This document shows, piece after piece, positions 1 to 7,250 of a stretch of DNA of 38,604 bases. The notes under the pieces were generated by a model. The model saw only the letters and a program-made list of their open reading frames with translations, was not told the origin of the DNA and made no database searches. Origin of the DNA: Candidatus Faecaligallichristensenella faecipullorum (GTDB taxonomy: Bacteria; Bacillota; Clostridia; Christensenellales; Aristaeellaceae). The stretch's first letter is position 1; every line of letters starts with the position of its first letter. The stretch is taken from the NCBI GenBank assembly GCA_018716505.1, contig DVJW01000010.1:1-38604 (forward strand), read 5' to 3'. Made by a program: the position numbers and the translations under genes.

Positions 1-128
1 ATGATATCGGAAGCGGCCACTTGGGCCGCTCCTCGCGGCGTACATGCCGCCGCTGCGGATTGAATATGAAGGGGCTGCGGCCCCTTCATGCATCCCCAAA
101 CGAGAAAAATAGGTTTGTCAACGGTCTG
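1..128. repeat. Hairpin-array repeat, copy 1 (right-hand part; left part outside window)
   Basis: This stretch matches the right part of the copies at 28635-29036 and 34291-34607, in the same orientation. Against the third copy it differs at only a handful of positions. It holds three consecutive hairpins: AGCGGCC..GGCCGCT (about 12-30), GCGGC..GCCGC (about 35-50) and ATGAAGGGGC..GCCCCTTCAT (about 66-89). It ends in the shared 3' end GGTTTGTCAACGGTCTG. The left end lies beyond the window. No protein-coding sense was found. It sits directly against a terminator hairpin (129-152) for the minus-strand gene that ends at 173. Confidence 0.85.
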
Positions 129-152
129 AAGCCGGCCAAGGGAGGCCGGTTT
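129..152 (-). terminator. Terminator hairpin of the transglutaminase operon, abutted by the repeat
   Basis: On the minus strand the stem is AAACCGGCC..GGCCGGCTT, 9 pairs with one G-T, loop of 6. It lies 21 bases beyond the stop of the gene ending at 173. The run of U expected after the stem is missing, because repeat copy 1 begins right there (CAGACC... on the minus strand). The same arrangement is seen at 34608-34633, where an intact second copy of the hairpin lies on the other side of the repeat. Confidence 0.6.
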
Positions 153-172
153 CCTTTTAACAGCGTCCAAAT

Positions 173-2533
173 TTACGGAATTTGATCCACACGGCCCAAG
201 CCGCTGCGCACCCGGTGCAAAATCCACTTCAACCGTTCCGCAGGGCGAAGCTGGCGGACCAGGGTATCGTAAACCGTCTGGGCCATCCTGAAGACCTGTT
301 TATCAGGCTCCATGCCCGCGTAGCTGCATTCGGCAACCTGTGCGGATACTTCCACAAAGGCCGCCGGTACGGCCTTGGCGTCGGCCAGCCGCTGGGCGAA
401 GGCCACGGGGGTCTCACCGGGCGAGGGCTGTTGACCCTGCTGGCTGAGCAATAGGAGCAGCGCACGATACCAAATCATGAGCCGAAGTGCGTCGTCCTGA
501 GCGCTGGCGCTGATGCGCTTGGGATCGCTCAGGCGAATGCGCCGCAGGCAGAAGTAGGTTATGCCGCCGGCCACCGCCAGAATTAGCAAAATGAGAAGCA
601 GCGTTCCAAGACCCGCGTGGTCGTTGGACGATGGGGAATCTTCTTCCTCCTGAGAGGGCTCCTCGGATTCGCCGGGATCCTCCATGGGCTCTTCGGTGGG
701 GTCGGTTTCATCTATATTTTCTTCCGCATCCTCGGGCTCAGGGGTTTCCTCGGGTTCCGAGGTGGCCTCCGGTTCCTCAGGCTCTGGGGTGGTGAGCTCA
801 GGATCGCTCCATTCCGGTTCCGGAGTGGGGGACGCGGGCGGGGTGTTCGAGTCCGGCTCGCCGGACTGGGGATCTCCGCCCAATTCATTGCCCGGGGTGG
901 GGTTAAAGCTCATCCATCCATAGCCCTTGAAATAGATTTCCACCCAGGCGTGGGCGTTTTTCCCGGTGACCACCTGGCTTCCATCCGCGCCGGGTTGAAC
1001 CAGATAACCCTCCACATATCGGGAAGGCAAATCCAGTATGCGCGCCATGACCGCCATGGCCGAGGCAAAATAGGTGCAATATCCTTCCCGGCTGTCCAGT
1101 AAGAAATAGGAAACGAAATCCCGGTTGGCGGGCGGGTAGTCCACGTTGATTTCATAGTTGTACCGGCCGCCTCTGAGCTCGTCCATGAGCAGCATGACCT
1201 TTTGATAAGGGGTCTCTCCGCTGTCCGCGATGCGGTGGGCAAGGTCGATTACGCCCTGTTCAATCCCCTGGGGCAGATTCATATAATTGGCCCGCACGTT
1301 CTCGTATTGATCGTCGTCCTGGGTTTCGCAATAGGCCAACATGGCGTCGGTTTGGCTCTCGCTGCCCGTGGGCAACTGGGCGGTAAAGTGATAGCTGTCC
1401 CCGCTTTGGACGCCGCGGGTGATGAAAAGCTCGCCGGTGTTGTTATAATAGGCCACCAGATCCAGCGCCGCCTCAAAGTCCTGCATGCGTTCGGAAATAA
1501 ACAGCGTGCTGGTGCCTGAATTCAGCATGGTGACGTTGACATCGTGGCTTTCCATGTTCCAAAGGCCCTGGGCGCTCAGTGCCTCGATGGTTGACTCGCT
1601 GGGCAGGCTGAGGCCAAATACGCGGTTGCGCACCGAAACCCTGGTGGGATCGATATACAGATAACGGTTGTTGAGGGTGCTGTCCGTCCAGGCGCTTCCG
1701 GTGTAGGTTCGCTTGATGGTGCCGCGCAAAAGCAGCGCTTCATCGCTTTCCACCAGCATGATATCGTCCTGCCTGGGCTGGGCCGGCCCACCCAAAACGT
1801 CCGATTGGGGCTGAAATCCGTCGGTGCTTACCGAATAGGAGGTTCGGGGCTCGGTGAACATGAAATAGTCATAGAACATTTGCCGGACCTTTTCGGCCAC
1901 CTGCTCCAGCGGCGCATAGGTGACATGCCCCGCTGGCACCAGCATCAGGGCCAGCACCGCGGCCAGGGCGGCCACGGGCAGCGCGCGCAAATAGGGAATT
2001 TCGTCGCTGTGGGATCGGGCAAACATGGCGGCCAGGGCAGCCATGGCGGGCAGCAGATACACCGTATTGAGGCGGTGTTCGAAGAACCAGCAGCCCAACA
2101 CAATGGCCGCGGTAATCATAAGGCCTGGATAAATGCCCCCGCTCAGTCGGCTGACCAGGTACATAATCACGCACAGGATGACCGCCAACAGGCAGGCGAT
2201 GGTCAGCGCGTGCTCGGTGAGCATGACTTCGCCCCCGGTAAAGAGGGCGACCACCTCTCTCAGGAGGTCTAAAACCGCATCCAGCGGCCGAACGCCCAGG
2301 AAGTGCGCCAGCACCAAAACGCCCCCAGCGCAGATGATGCCCACCATGGCCGAAAGGCGTCCATAGTTCATCAGGGTACACAACAGCGCCACCAAACCGG
2401 AGATCAAAATGACCGGACCGGGCGAGACACCCAGCATCAGGGTATCGCACAGGATTAAAGTTAATGAACAGCCGAGCAGCCAGGAAATGATAAAGGACCC
2501 GGCCAGATCGAACAGTTTTTGTTTGTTGTTCAT
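173..2533 (-). CDS. TgpA-like membrane transglutaminase-domain protein
   Basis: 786 aa. The order is: a hydrophobic N-terminal third with several membrane segments; an extracytoplasmic region; a transglutaminase-like core with Cys486 in EGYCTYFA and His528 in NAHAWVEIY; a long Pro/Glu-rich linker (about 555-640); a single membrane segment (about 645-668); and a cytoplasmic DUF4129-like tail. This is the usual TgpA-type architecture. The third member of the usual Cys-His-Asp triad falls in FNPTPG, where Asn544 replaces the common Asp, so activity is uncertain. The start overlaps the DUF58 stop as ATGA, which indicates translational coupling. In this family MoxR, DUF58 and transglutaminase proteins are co-encoded and thought to act at the cell envelope; the substrate is unknown. 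Confidence 0.9.
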   Translation of the reverse strand: MNNKQKLFDLAGSFIISWLLGCSLTLILCDTLMLGVSPGPVILISGLVALLCTLMNYGRLSAMVGIICAGGVLVLAHFLGVRPLDAVLDLLREVVALFTGGEVMLTEHALTIACLLAVILCVIMYLVSRLSGGIYPGLMITAAIVLGCWFFEHRLNTVYLLPAMAALAAMFARSHSDEIPYLRALPVAALAAVLALMLVPAGHVTYAPLEQVAEKVRQMFYDYFMFTEPRTSYSVSTDGFQPQSDVLGGPAQPRQDDIMLVESDEALLLRGTIKRTYTGSAWTDSTLNNRYLYIDPTRVSVRNRVFGLSLPSESTIEALSAQGLWNMESHDVNVTMLNSGTSTLFISERMQDFEAALDLVAYYNNTGELFITRGVQSGDSYHFTAQLPTGSESQTDAMLAYCETQDDDQYENVRANYMNLPQGIEQGVIDLAHRIADSGETPYQKVMLLMDELRGGRYNYEINVDYPPANRDFVSYFLLDSREGYCTYFASAMAVMARILDLPSRYVEGYLVQPGADGSQVVTGKNAHAWVEIYFKGYGWMSFNPTPGNELGGDPQSGEPDSNTPPASPTPEPEWSDPELTTPEPEEPEATSEPEETPEPEDAEENIDETDPTEEPMEDPGESEEPSQEEEDSPSSNDHAGLGTLLLILLILAVAGGITYFCLRRIRLSDPKRISASAQDDALRLMIWYRALLLLLSQQGQQPSPGETPVAFAQRLADAKAVPAAFVEVSAQVAECSYAGMEPDKQVFRMAQTVYDTLVRQLRPAERLKWILHRVRSGLGRVDQIP

Positions 2534-3717
2534 GAGATGGGGTTCCTTTCTGGCGTGGCAGCGGGAGCAATCCAGGGATTGACGCGCCGGATTTGTATGC
2601 CCTGAAGCTCCAAACGGGTTAAAAGCTCCAAGGCCTGGGCGCGCCTGGTTTCAGTGATCCAGCATACGCACACCTGGGCGCCGCTGCGGTGAAGCTGAAG
2701 CGCCATATCCGCAATGCGCATGGTCAACCGGGCGGTGATCAATACGATGCCGCCGGTGCGCTGCAAGCGCCGCATTTCAAGGGTGATAACCTGCTCAAAG
2801 GGATACTCTCCGTCAAAGCTGAGGGCGGTCAGCGCATTTAAAAACCGGCCGAATTCGGCGGAAGATTGTCCGGATATTTCGGTGGGCTGGGCGCTCAAAA
2901 GCGGCATGCGCACCGGGTATCCGGCCCGCAATTGGCTCAGCGCCACTGAACAGGCGGTTTCGCACAGCGCGTCCTCCATGCACAGCGCCTGATCGCCGCT
3001 GGCGTTCACCGGCGAACAATCCAAAAGGATCAGGGTATCCGGCCGGGGGGCTTCCTCGTAGGTGCGCACCATCAATTCCCGGCGGCGCATGGTCAATTTC
3101 CAATGCACCCGTTTGAGCATATCCCCGTCTTGGTAATTCCTTATATCCGAAGGCGAGGCGGTATCCTCGGTTTTGCGCGCAAAAATTTCCGGGCCCGAAT
3201 CCCCGGAAGCCAGATCCATCCTGGAAAGGCGTTTTACCTTGGGCAATACTTCCAACGTGAGCAGCTGGCGGTTCAGCTTTCGGCTTACACAGAGAAGGCC
3301 GAAGACATCGTTGACCTCCAGGCGATTGATCCCCACCAGATATTGGCCGCGATGGGGACAGTTCAGACTGCGCTCAAAGGTCCTGGGTTTAAAGGGCGGA
3401 ACGCTTAATTCGATTTCGCCCACCGGAGACTGATTGTCCGGCTGGGATAGCTGAAGCCTGATGCAGCCCAGGGGAATCGGGCACAGATGGCGCACGCTGA
3501 AGCGCAGCGTCACGCTGTCGCCCCGGGTTACCCGGCTCTGAAGCGAATCCATCTTAAATTGAAAACTGTACAAAGCCACCAGCGAGGAGAGCAGGGCAAA
3601 CAGGAACATGAAGAACATCATGCCCAGGATCAGGTAATAGATGGCTCCACCCGTGGAAAGCGCCACCACCAGCAGCGTAACCGCAGCCAGCAAAAACGCC
3701 GCCAAACGTCCGCTCAT
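2530..3717 (-). CDS. DUF58 domain-containing membrane protein
   Basis: 395 aa. Two N-terminal membrane segments (about residues 5-50) are followed by a beta-rich region. Then comes the DUF58 signature DIRNYQDGDMLKRVHWKLT, and after it a von Willebrand A-like region beginning TLILLDCSP. This is the normal length and order for the family, which almost always sits next to a MoxR ATPase. Its start overlaps the moxR stop by four bases (ATGA), and its stop overlaps the next gene in the same way, so the three genes form one tightly coupled operon. The biochemical role of DUF58 proteins is not established. A chaperone/adaptor role with MoxR at the membrane is inference. Confidence 0.92.
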   Translation of the reverse strand: MSGRLAAFLLAAVTLLVVALSTGGAIYYLILGMMFFMFLFALLSSLVALYSFQFKMDSLQSRVTRGDSVTLRFSVRHLCPIPLGCIRLQLSQPDNQSPVGEIELSVPPFKPRTFERSLNCPHRGQYLVGINRLEVNDVFGLLCVSRKLNRQLLTLEVLPKVKRLSRMDLASGDSGPEIFARKTEDTASPSDIRNYQDGDMLKRVHWKLTMRRRELMVRTYEEAPRPDTLILLDCSPVNASGDQALCMEDALCETACSVALSQLRAGYPVRMPLLSAQPTEISGQSSAEFGRFLNALTALSFDGEYPFEQVITLEMRRLQRTGGIVLITARLTMRIADMALQLHRSGAQVCVCWITETRRAQALELLTRLELQGIQIRRVNPWIAPAATPERNPIS

Positions 3718-4661
3718 GATAGCTTCACCGGCACCTGAACCGAGCCAATCACGCTTTGCAGCACCCGTTCAGCGCTCATGTTGCGCATGCGCGCCTCGGG
3801 AGAGGGCACAATGCGGTGGGCCAACACCGGAACCGCCATGCGCTGAACATCCTCGGGGATTACATAATCCCGCCCTTCCAACAGGGCGCAGGCCTGGGCC
3901 GCGCGCAAAAGGAAGATGGCGCCACGGGTGGAGATGCCCAACTGCAGGGCCGAATGCTTGCGCGAAGCCGCGGCAATGGCCGAAATATAGGCGCGAACTT
4001 CCTTGGAGGAGTATACGTCGTCCACCTGAACCTGGAGGTTCAGTATATCCTGGGCCGAACAGATGGGCCTGAGATCCTCCATGGGCCTTGCGCCGACGGT
4101 AAAGCGCTCCAAAATGGCGGTTTCCTCATCCTGGGAGGGATAGCCCATGGAGATGCGCATAAAAAACCGGTCCAGCTGGGCCTCGGGCAGCGGATAGGTG
4201 CCCACAAAATCCACAGGGTTTTGGGTGGCCATGACGATAAAGGGTTGAGGCATGCGGTAGGTCACCCCGTCCACCGTGACCTGGCCCTCTTCCATGACCT
4301 CCAGCAGGCTGGACTGCGTCTTGGGCGAGGTTCGGTTGATTTCATCGGCCAGCACAATCTGGCTCATAATCAGGCCGCTTCGATATTCCAGCTCTCCGGT
4401 TTTGAAATTTACAATGGAAAAGCCGGTGATATCCGAAGGGGTGATATCCGGGGTGAACTGAATCCGTTTAAAGCTGCAATCCAGCGAGCGGGCCAGAGCC
4501 GAGACCAAGGTGGTCTTGCCCACCCCGGGCACATCCTCAATAAGCACATGCCCCCTGCACAGCATGGAAATCAGTAGAAGGTCGATGACATTGCCTTTGC
4601 CCACCACCACTCTTCCAATATTTTGTTTGAGCAGCTGGGCCATACGTTGCGTCGGTTGCAT
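3714..4661 (-). CDS. MoxR-family AAA+ ATPase
   Basis: 315 aa from the ATG at 4661. It carries Walker A GVGKTT, Walker B VLADEINR, the sensor region MATQNPVDFVGTYPLPEAQ, and an arginine-rich C-terminal lid, all typical of MoxR ATPases (usual length 310-330). I chose the ATG at 4661 because AGGAG precedes it by six bases and the resulting length fits the family. The same frame is open upstream to a GTG at 4763. That codon has no ribosome site and lies only a few bases from the predicted transcription start, so it was rejected. This is the first gene of the moxR-DUF58-transglutaminase operon. MoxR proteins are thought to be chaperone-like ATPases helping metal-cofactor or envelope complexes assemble; the client here is unknown. 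Confidence 0.92.
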   Translation of the reverse strand: MQPTQRMAQLLKQNIGRVVVGKGNVIDLLLISMLCRGHVLIEDVPGVGKTTLVSALARSLDCSFKRIQFTPDITPSDITGFSIVNFKTGELEYRSGLIMSQIVLADEINRTSPKTQSSLLEVMEEGQVTVDGVTYRMPQPFIVMATQNPVDFVGTYPLPEAQLDRFFMRISMGYPSQDEETAILERFTVGARPMEDLRPICSAQDILNLQVQVDDVYSSKEVRAYISAIAAASRKHSALQLGISTRGAIFLLRAAQACALLEGRDYVIPEDVQRMAVPVLAHRIVPSPEARMRNMSAERVLQSVIGSVQVPVKLS

Positions 4662-4774
4662 ATTCGCTCCTATCCGCCGAAAACGGCGCGCCTTACGGCG
4701 AAATTCATTTTTTAGACCGGAAAGTCCGCGAAAAAGTTTCTTGGGCATATTTACATCCGGCACCTTCAGTTTTT

Positions 4775-4803
4775 AGTATACCGAATCGCCCATCCTTTTA
4801 CAA
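4775..4803 (-). promoter_or_regulatory. Sigma-A-type promoter for the moxR operon
   Basis: On the minus strand there is a -35 TTGTAA (4798-4803), a spacer of exactly 17, and a -10 TATACT (4775-4780). Transcription would begin near 4768, giving a leader of about 107 bases before the ATG at 4661. Confidence 0.6.
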
Positions 4804-4895
4804 GCTTAGCCACAAAATATACACAAATATAGCAGAAATCTTTGCTTTGAAGTCCGGTTTTGGCGGGAATCGGCACATAGTAAAGCGAATGAAAT

Positions 4896-4906
4896 TGTGG
4901 TATAAT
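4896..4906 (+). promoter_or_regulatory. Extended -10 promoter for the birA operon
   Basis: TGTGGTATAAT contains a perfect TATAAT (4901-4906) with an upstream TGG (extended -10). There is no good -35 at 16-18 bases, as is common for extended -10 promoters. The same 11-mer occurs before the genes at 21680 and 23602. Confidence 0.7.
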
Positions 4907-4976
4907 CATCATTGGGTCCCCAGGATGCCCGGATGGATTGACGGATAGATGGCAGCGCGCTGCCGGGGAGGACGAG

Positions 4977-5957
4977 ATGAACAAAGACCGAATATTGCAG
5001 CTTTTAAAAAATGAAGAATATGTATCCGGGGAATGGATGAGCGAAAAGTTGGGCGTCACCCGGGCCGCCATATGGAAGGCGGTGGACGCGCTCAGAAAAG
5101 AAGGCCATGATATACGCTCGGTTAAAAAGCGCGGGTATCATCTGGAACCGCCTCAGGATGCACTCTGGCCCGCTTGCATCCGCAAGGGATTGAATACCCA
5201 ATGGTGCGGCGTGGAAATTGAGTATCACGATCAATTGGAATCCACCAATACCCGTTGCAAAGATCTGGCCCGGGAAGGCGGGGTCCACGGCACGCTGGTC
5301 ATTTCGGAAGAACAGACCATGGGTCGGGGGAGATTGAACCGGGGTTGGATTTCGCGGCCTGGAAGGGGAATCTGGATGACCCTTTTGGTCAGGCCCCGGG
5401 GCATGATGCCCGAACGGGCGCCCGCCCTGGTGCTCCTGGCCGCGGTGGCTACGGCCATGGCCTGCGAACGGGTTTCCGGGGTAGAAGTCATGATTAAGTG
5501 GCCCAACGACTTGGTGGCCCAGGGGAAAAAGATCTGCGGCATGCTGTTGGAGATGGGCGCGGGCATGGACGGGGTGGAATGGGCGGTCATCGGAATTGGC
5601 ATCAATATAAAAGGAAATGATTTCCCGGAGGAGCTTCAGGACAAAGCGGGCGATCTGGCCGGCATAGCGGGCCGGGAAATCGAACGCGCAGCGCTGGCGC
5701 GCGAATTTCTGTGCCAGTTTGAACGGCTGTATAACCAGTATTGCCTGGGCGGCATGAGCGCAATCTATACCCTGTATCGAAACCGCTCGATTACTCTGGG
5801 GCGGCAGGTGCGGGCCATCTGCCCGGACGGCGAATATCTGGGCGTGGCCCAGGATATCGACGAGGATGGAACGTTGATTTTGGAAACCCAGGACGGCGAA
5901 CGGATTCGGCTGCGGGTGGGCGATGTATCGGTGAGAGGAGTGATGGGCTATGTATAG
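4977..5957 (+). CDS. birA: Biotin--[biotin carboxyl-carrier protein] ligase with N-terminal repressor domain
   Basis: 326 aa. It joins biotin to ATP and transfers biotinyl-AMP to the biotin carrier of carboxylases. The N-terminal 60 residues form a winged helix (VTRAAIWKAVDALRKEG), so it may also act as a biotin-responsive repressor like E. coli BirA. The catalytic domain has GRGRLNRGW (116-124), KWPNDL (174-179) and GIGIN, followed by the short C-terminal beta domain. The start at 4977 is preceded by GGGGAGG at good spacing; a TTG further upstream (4938) lacks a site and was rejected. It is first in a plus-strand operon. The next gene overlaps its end by 8 bases. Confidence 0.95.
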   Translation: MNKDRILQLLKNEEYVSGEWMSEKLGVTRAAIWKAVDALRKEGHDIRSVKKRGYHLEPPQDALWPACIRKGLNTQWCGVEIEYHDQLESTNTRCKDLAREGGVHGTLVISEEQTMGRGRLNRGWISRPGRGIWMTLLVRPRGMMPERAPALVLLAAVATAMACERVSGVEVMIKWPNDLVAQGKKICGMLLEMGAGMDGVEWAVIGIGINIKGNDFPEELQDKAGDLAGIAGREIERAALAREFLCQFERLYNQYCLGGMSAIYTLYRNRSITLGRQVRAICPDGEYLGVAQDIDEDGTLILETQDGERIRLRVGDVSVRGVMGYV

Positions 5958-6882
5958 CGGCGCGATAACCGATGTGGAAGGAATTTTGGTGGGCCATTGC
6001 ACGGATCAGGAGGCCAAGACCGGAGTGACGGCCATTTTGGCCCAGGGCGGCGCGGTGGCGGGCGTTCAGGTTTTGGGCGGCGGCCCAGGCACCCGGGAAA
6101 CCGACAGCATGCAGCCCGGCAGGCTGGTGGATAAAGTCAACGCGATTCTGCTCAGCGGGGGCAGCGCCTTTGGCCTTAACGCGGCCGCCGGGGCCATGCG
6201 GGTGCTGGAAGGGCGGGGCGAAGGCTATGACGTGGGGGTGGGCAAGGTGCCCATCGTGGGTCAGGCGGTGCTGTTCGATCTGGGCTATGGCAAGAGCGAT
6301 GTGCGCCCGGATGAGGATATGGGGGCCGTGGCCTGCCTGGTGGCGGGCAAGACGGTGCCCCAGGGCAATGTGGGCGCGGGCTGCGGGGCCACGGTGGGCA
6401 AGATGGCGGGCCAGGCGGTGCCCAATGTGATAGCCGGTAAGGCCGGTTTGGGCACCGCCTCTTTGACCTTGCCCGATGGAAGCCATATCGGCGCGCTGGT
6501 GGCGGTCAATGCGGCCGGGGATGTGTATCACCCCGAGACCGGGGAATGGATGGCCGGAGGGCATTTGCCGGACGGCACCCCGGTTCCGGCGGTCAAAATG
6601 CTGGCCCAGACGGGCAAGACCAGCGATTTCAACGGCAACACCACCATCGGGGTCATTGCCACCGACGCCGCCCTTACCCGGGAACAGACCAACCGTCTGG
6701 CGCTGTTGGCCCACGATGGCTATGGACGCACCATCCGCCCGGTGCACATGCCGGTGGATGGGGATACGGTGTTTGCCCTGTCCACCGGAAGGCGCCAGGG
6801 CGAGTACATGCTGCTGTGCGCTCTGGCGGCCGAGGTGATGGCCCGGGCCATTGCCAACGCGGTGGAGGCCGCCAAGGCATGA
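5950..6882 (+). CDS. P1 family (S58, DmpA-like) peptidase
   Basis: 310 aa. It belongs to the self-processing N-terminal-nucleophile aminopeptidase family of DmpA, BapA and NylC. Evidence is the early TDVEGILVGHCTD, the Gly-rich LSGGSAFGLNAA segment, and the processing site region NGNTTIGVIATDAA, where cleavage is expected between Asn230 and Thr231 to expose Thr231 as nucleophile (as in NylC; inference here). Family members release N-terminal L-, D- or beta-amino acids or open cyclic amides; the substrate cannot be told. AGGAG lies about 9 bases before the ATG. It overlaps birA by 8 bases and acpS by ATGA, so it belongs firmly to this operon, which is an unusual place for it. Confidence 0.9.
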   Translation: MYSGAITDVEGILVGHCTDQEAKTGVTAILAQGGAVAGVQVLGGGPGTRETDSMQPGRLVDKVNAILLSGGSAFGLNAAAGAMRVLEGRGEGYDVGVGKVPIVGQAVLFDLGYGKSDVRPDEDMGAVACLVAGKTVPQGNVGAGCGATVGKMAGQAVPNVIAGKAGLGTASLTLPDGSHIGALVAVNAAGDVYHPETGEWMAGGHLPDGTPVPAVKMLAQTGKTSDFNGNTTIGVIATDAALTREQTNRLALLAHDGYGRTIRPVHMPVDGDTVFALSTGRRQGEYMLLCALAAEVMARAIANAVEAAKA

Positions 6883-7250
6883 TGCTGGGCTTGGGCTGCG
6901 ACCTGTGCGATGTGGCGCGCATTGAGCGGGCTTTGGAGAACCCCAGGTTCCTGGAGCGCGTCTATACCCCGGCCGAGCGGGCGCGCATTGCCCGGCGGGG
7001 AAGCGAAACCGCCGCCGGTCTGTTTGCGGCCAAGGAGGCGGTGAGCAAGGCACTGGGCACCGGGTTTCGGGGCTTTGGCTTTCAGGACATCGAAGTGATC
7101 CCGGACGCAATGGGCAGACCAGTGTGCGGTTTAACGGGCGGGGCTTTGGAACGGCTTCAGGCCATGGGCGGCCTGCGCGTCTGGGTCAGCATAAGCCATT
7201 CGGGCGGCTTTGCCATGGCCGTGGCCGTGGCGGAAGGAGGGACGGCATGA
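6879..7250 (+). CDS. acpS: Holo-[acyl-carrier-protein] synthase
   Basis: 123 aa. It transfers 4'-phosphopantetheine from CoA to acyl carrier protein. The family landmarks are GLGCDLCDVARIER, with Asp8 as magnesium ligand; GLFAAKEAVSKALGTG, with Glu53 as the second ligand; and the C-terminal SISHSGGFAMAVAVA. The length is normal. The start ATG at 6879 overlaps the peptidase stop (ATGA), and a second in-frame ATG follows at 6882. GGAGG lies about 10 bases upstream. The stop overlaps the nnr start by four bases. Placement directly before nnr is common in Bacillota. Confidence 0.95.
   Translation: MMLGLGCDLCDVARIERALENPRFLERVYTPAERARIARRGSETAAGLFAAKEAVSKALGTGFRGFGFQDIEVIPDAMGRPVCGLTGGALERLQAMGGLRVWVSISHSGGFAMAVAVAEGGTA

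Noticed and set aside
4662-4763. N-terminal extension of MoxR from a GTG at 4763.
   Set aside because: There is no ribosome site, it lies within a few bases of the predicted transcription start, and the ATG at 4661 has AGGAG and the normal family length.
5791-7110. Long minus-strand frame (439 codons) opposite the peptidase and acpS.
   Set aside because: It is a shadow of G+C-rich coding sequence. The amino-acid content is biased (His, Pro, Gly, Arg) and it overlaps well-supported genes.
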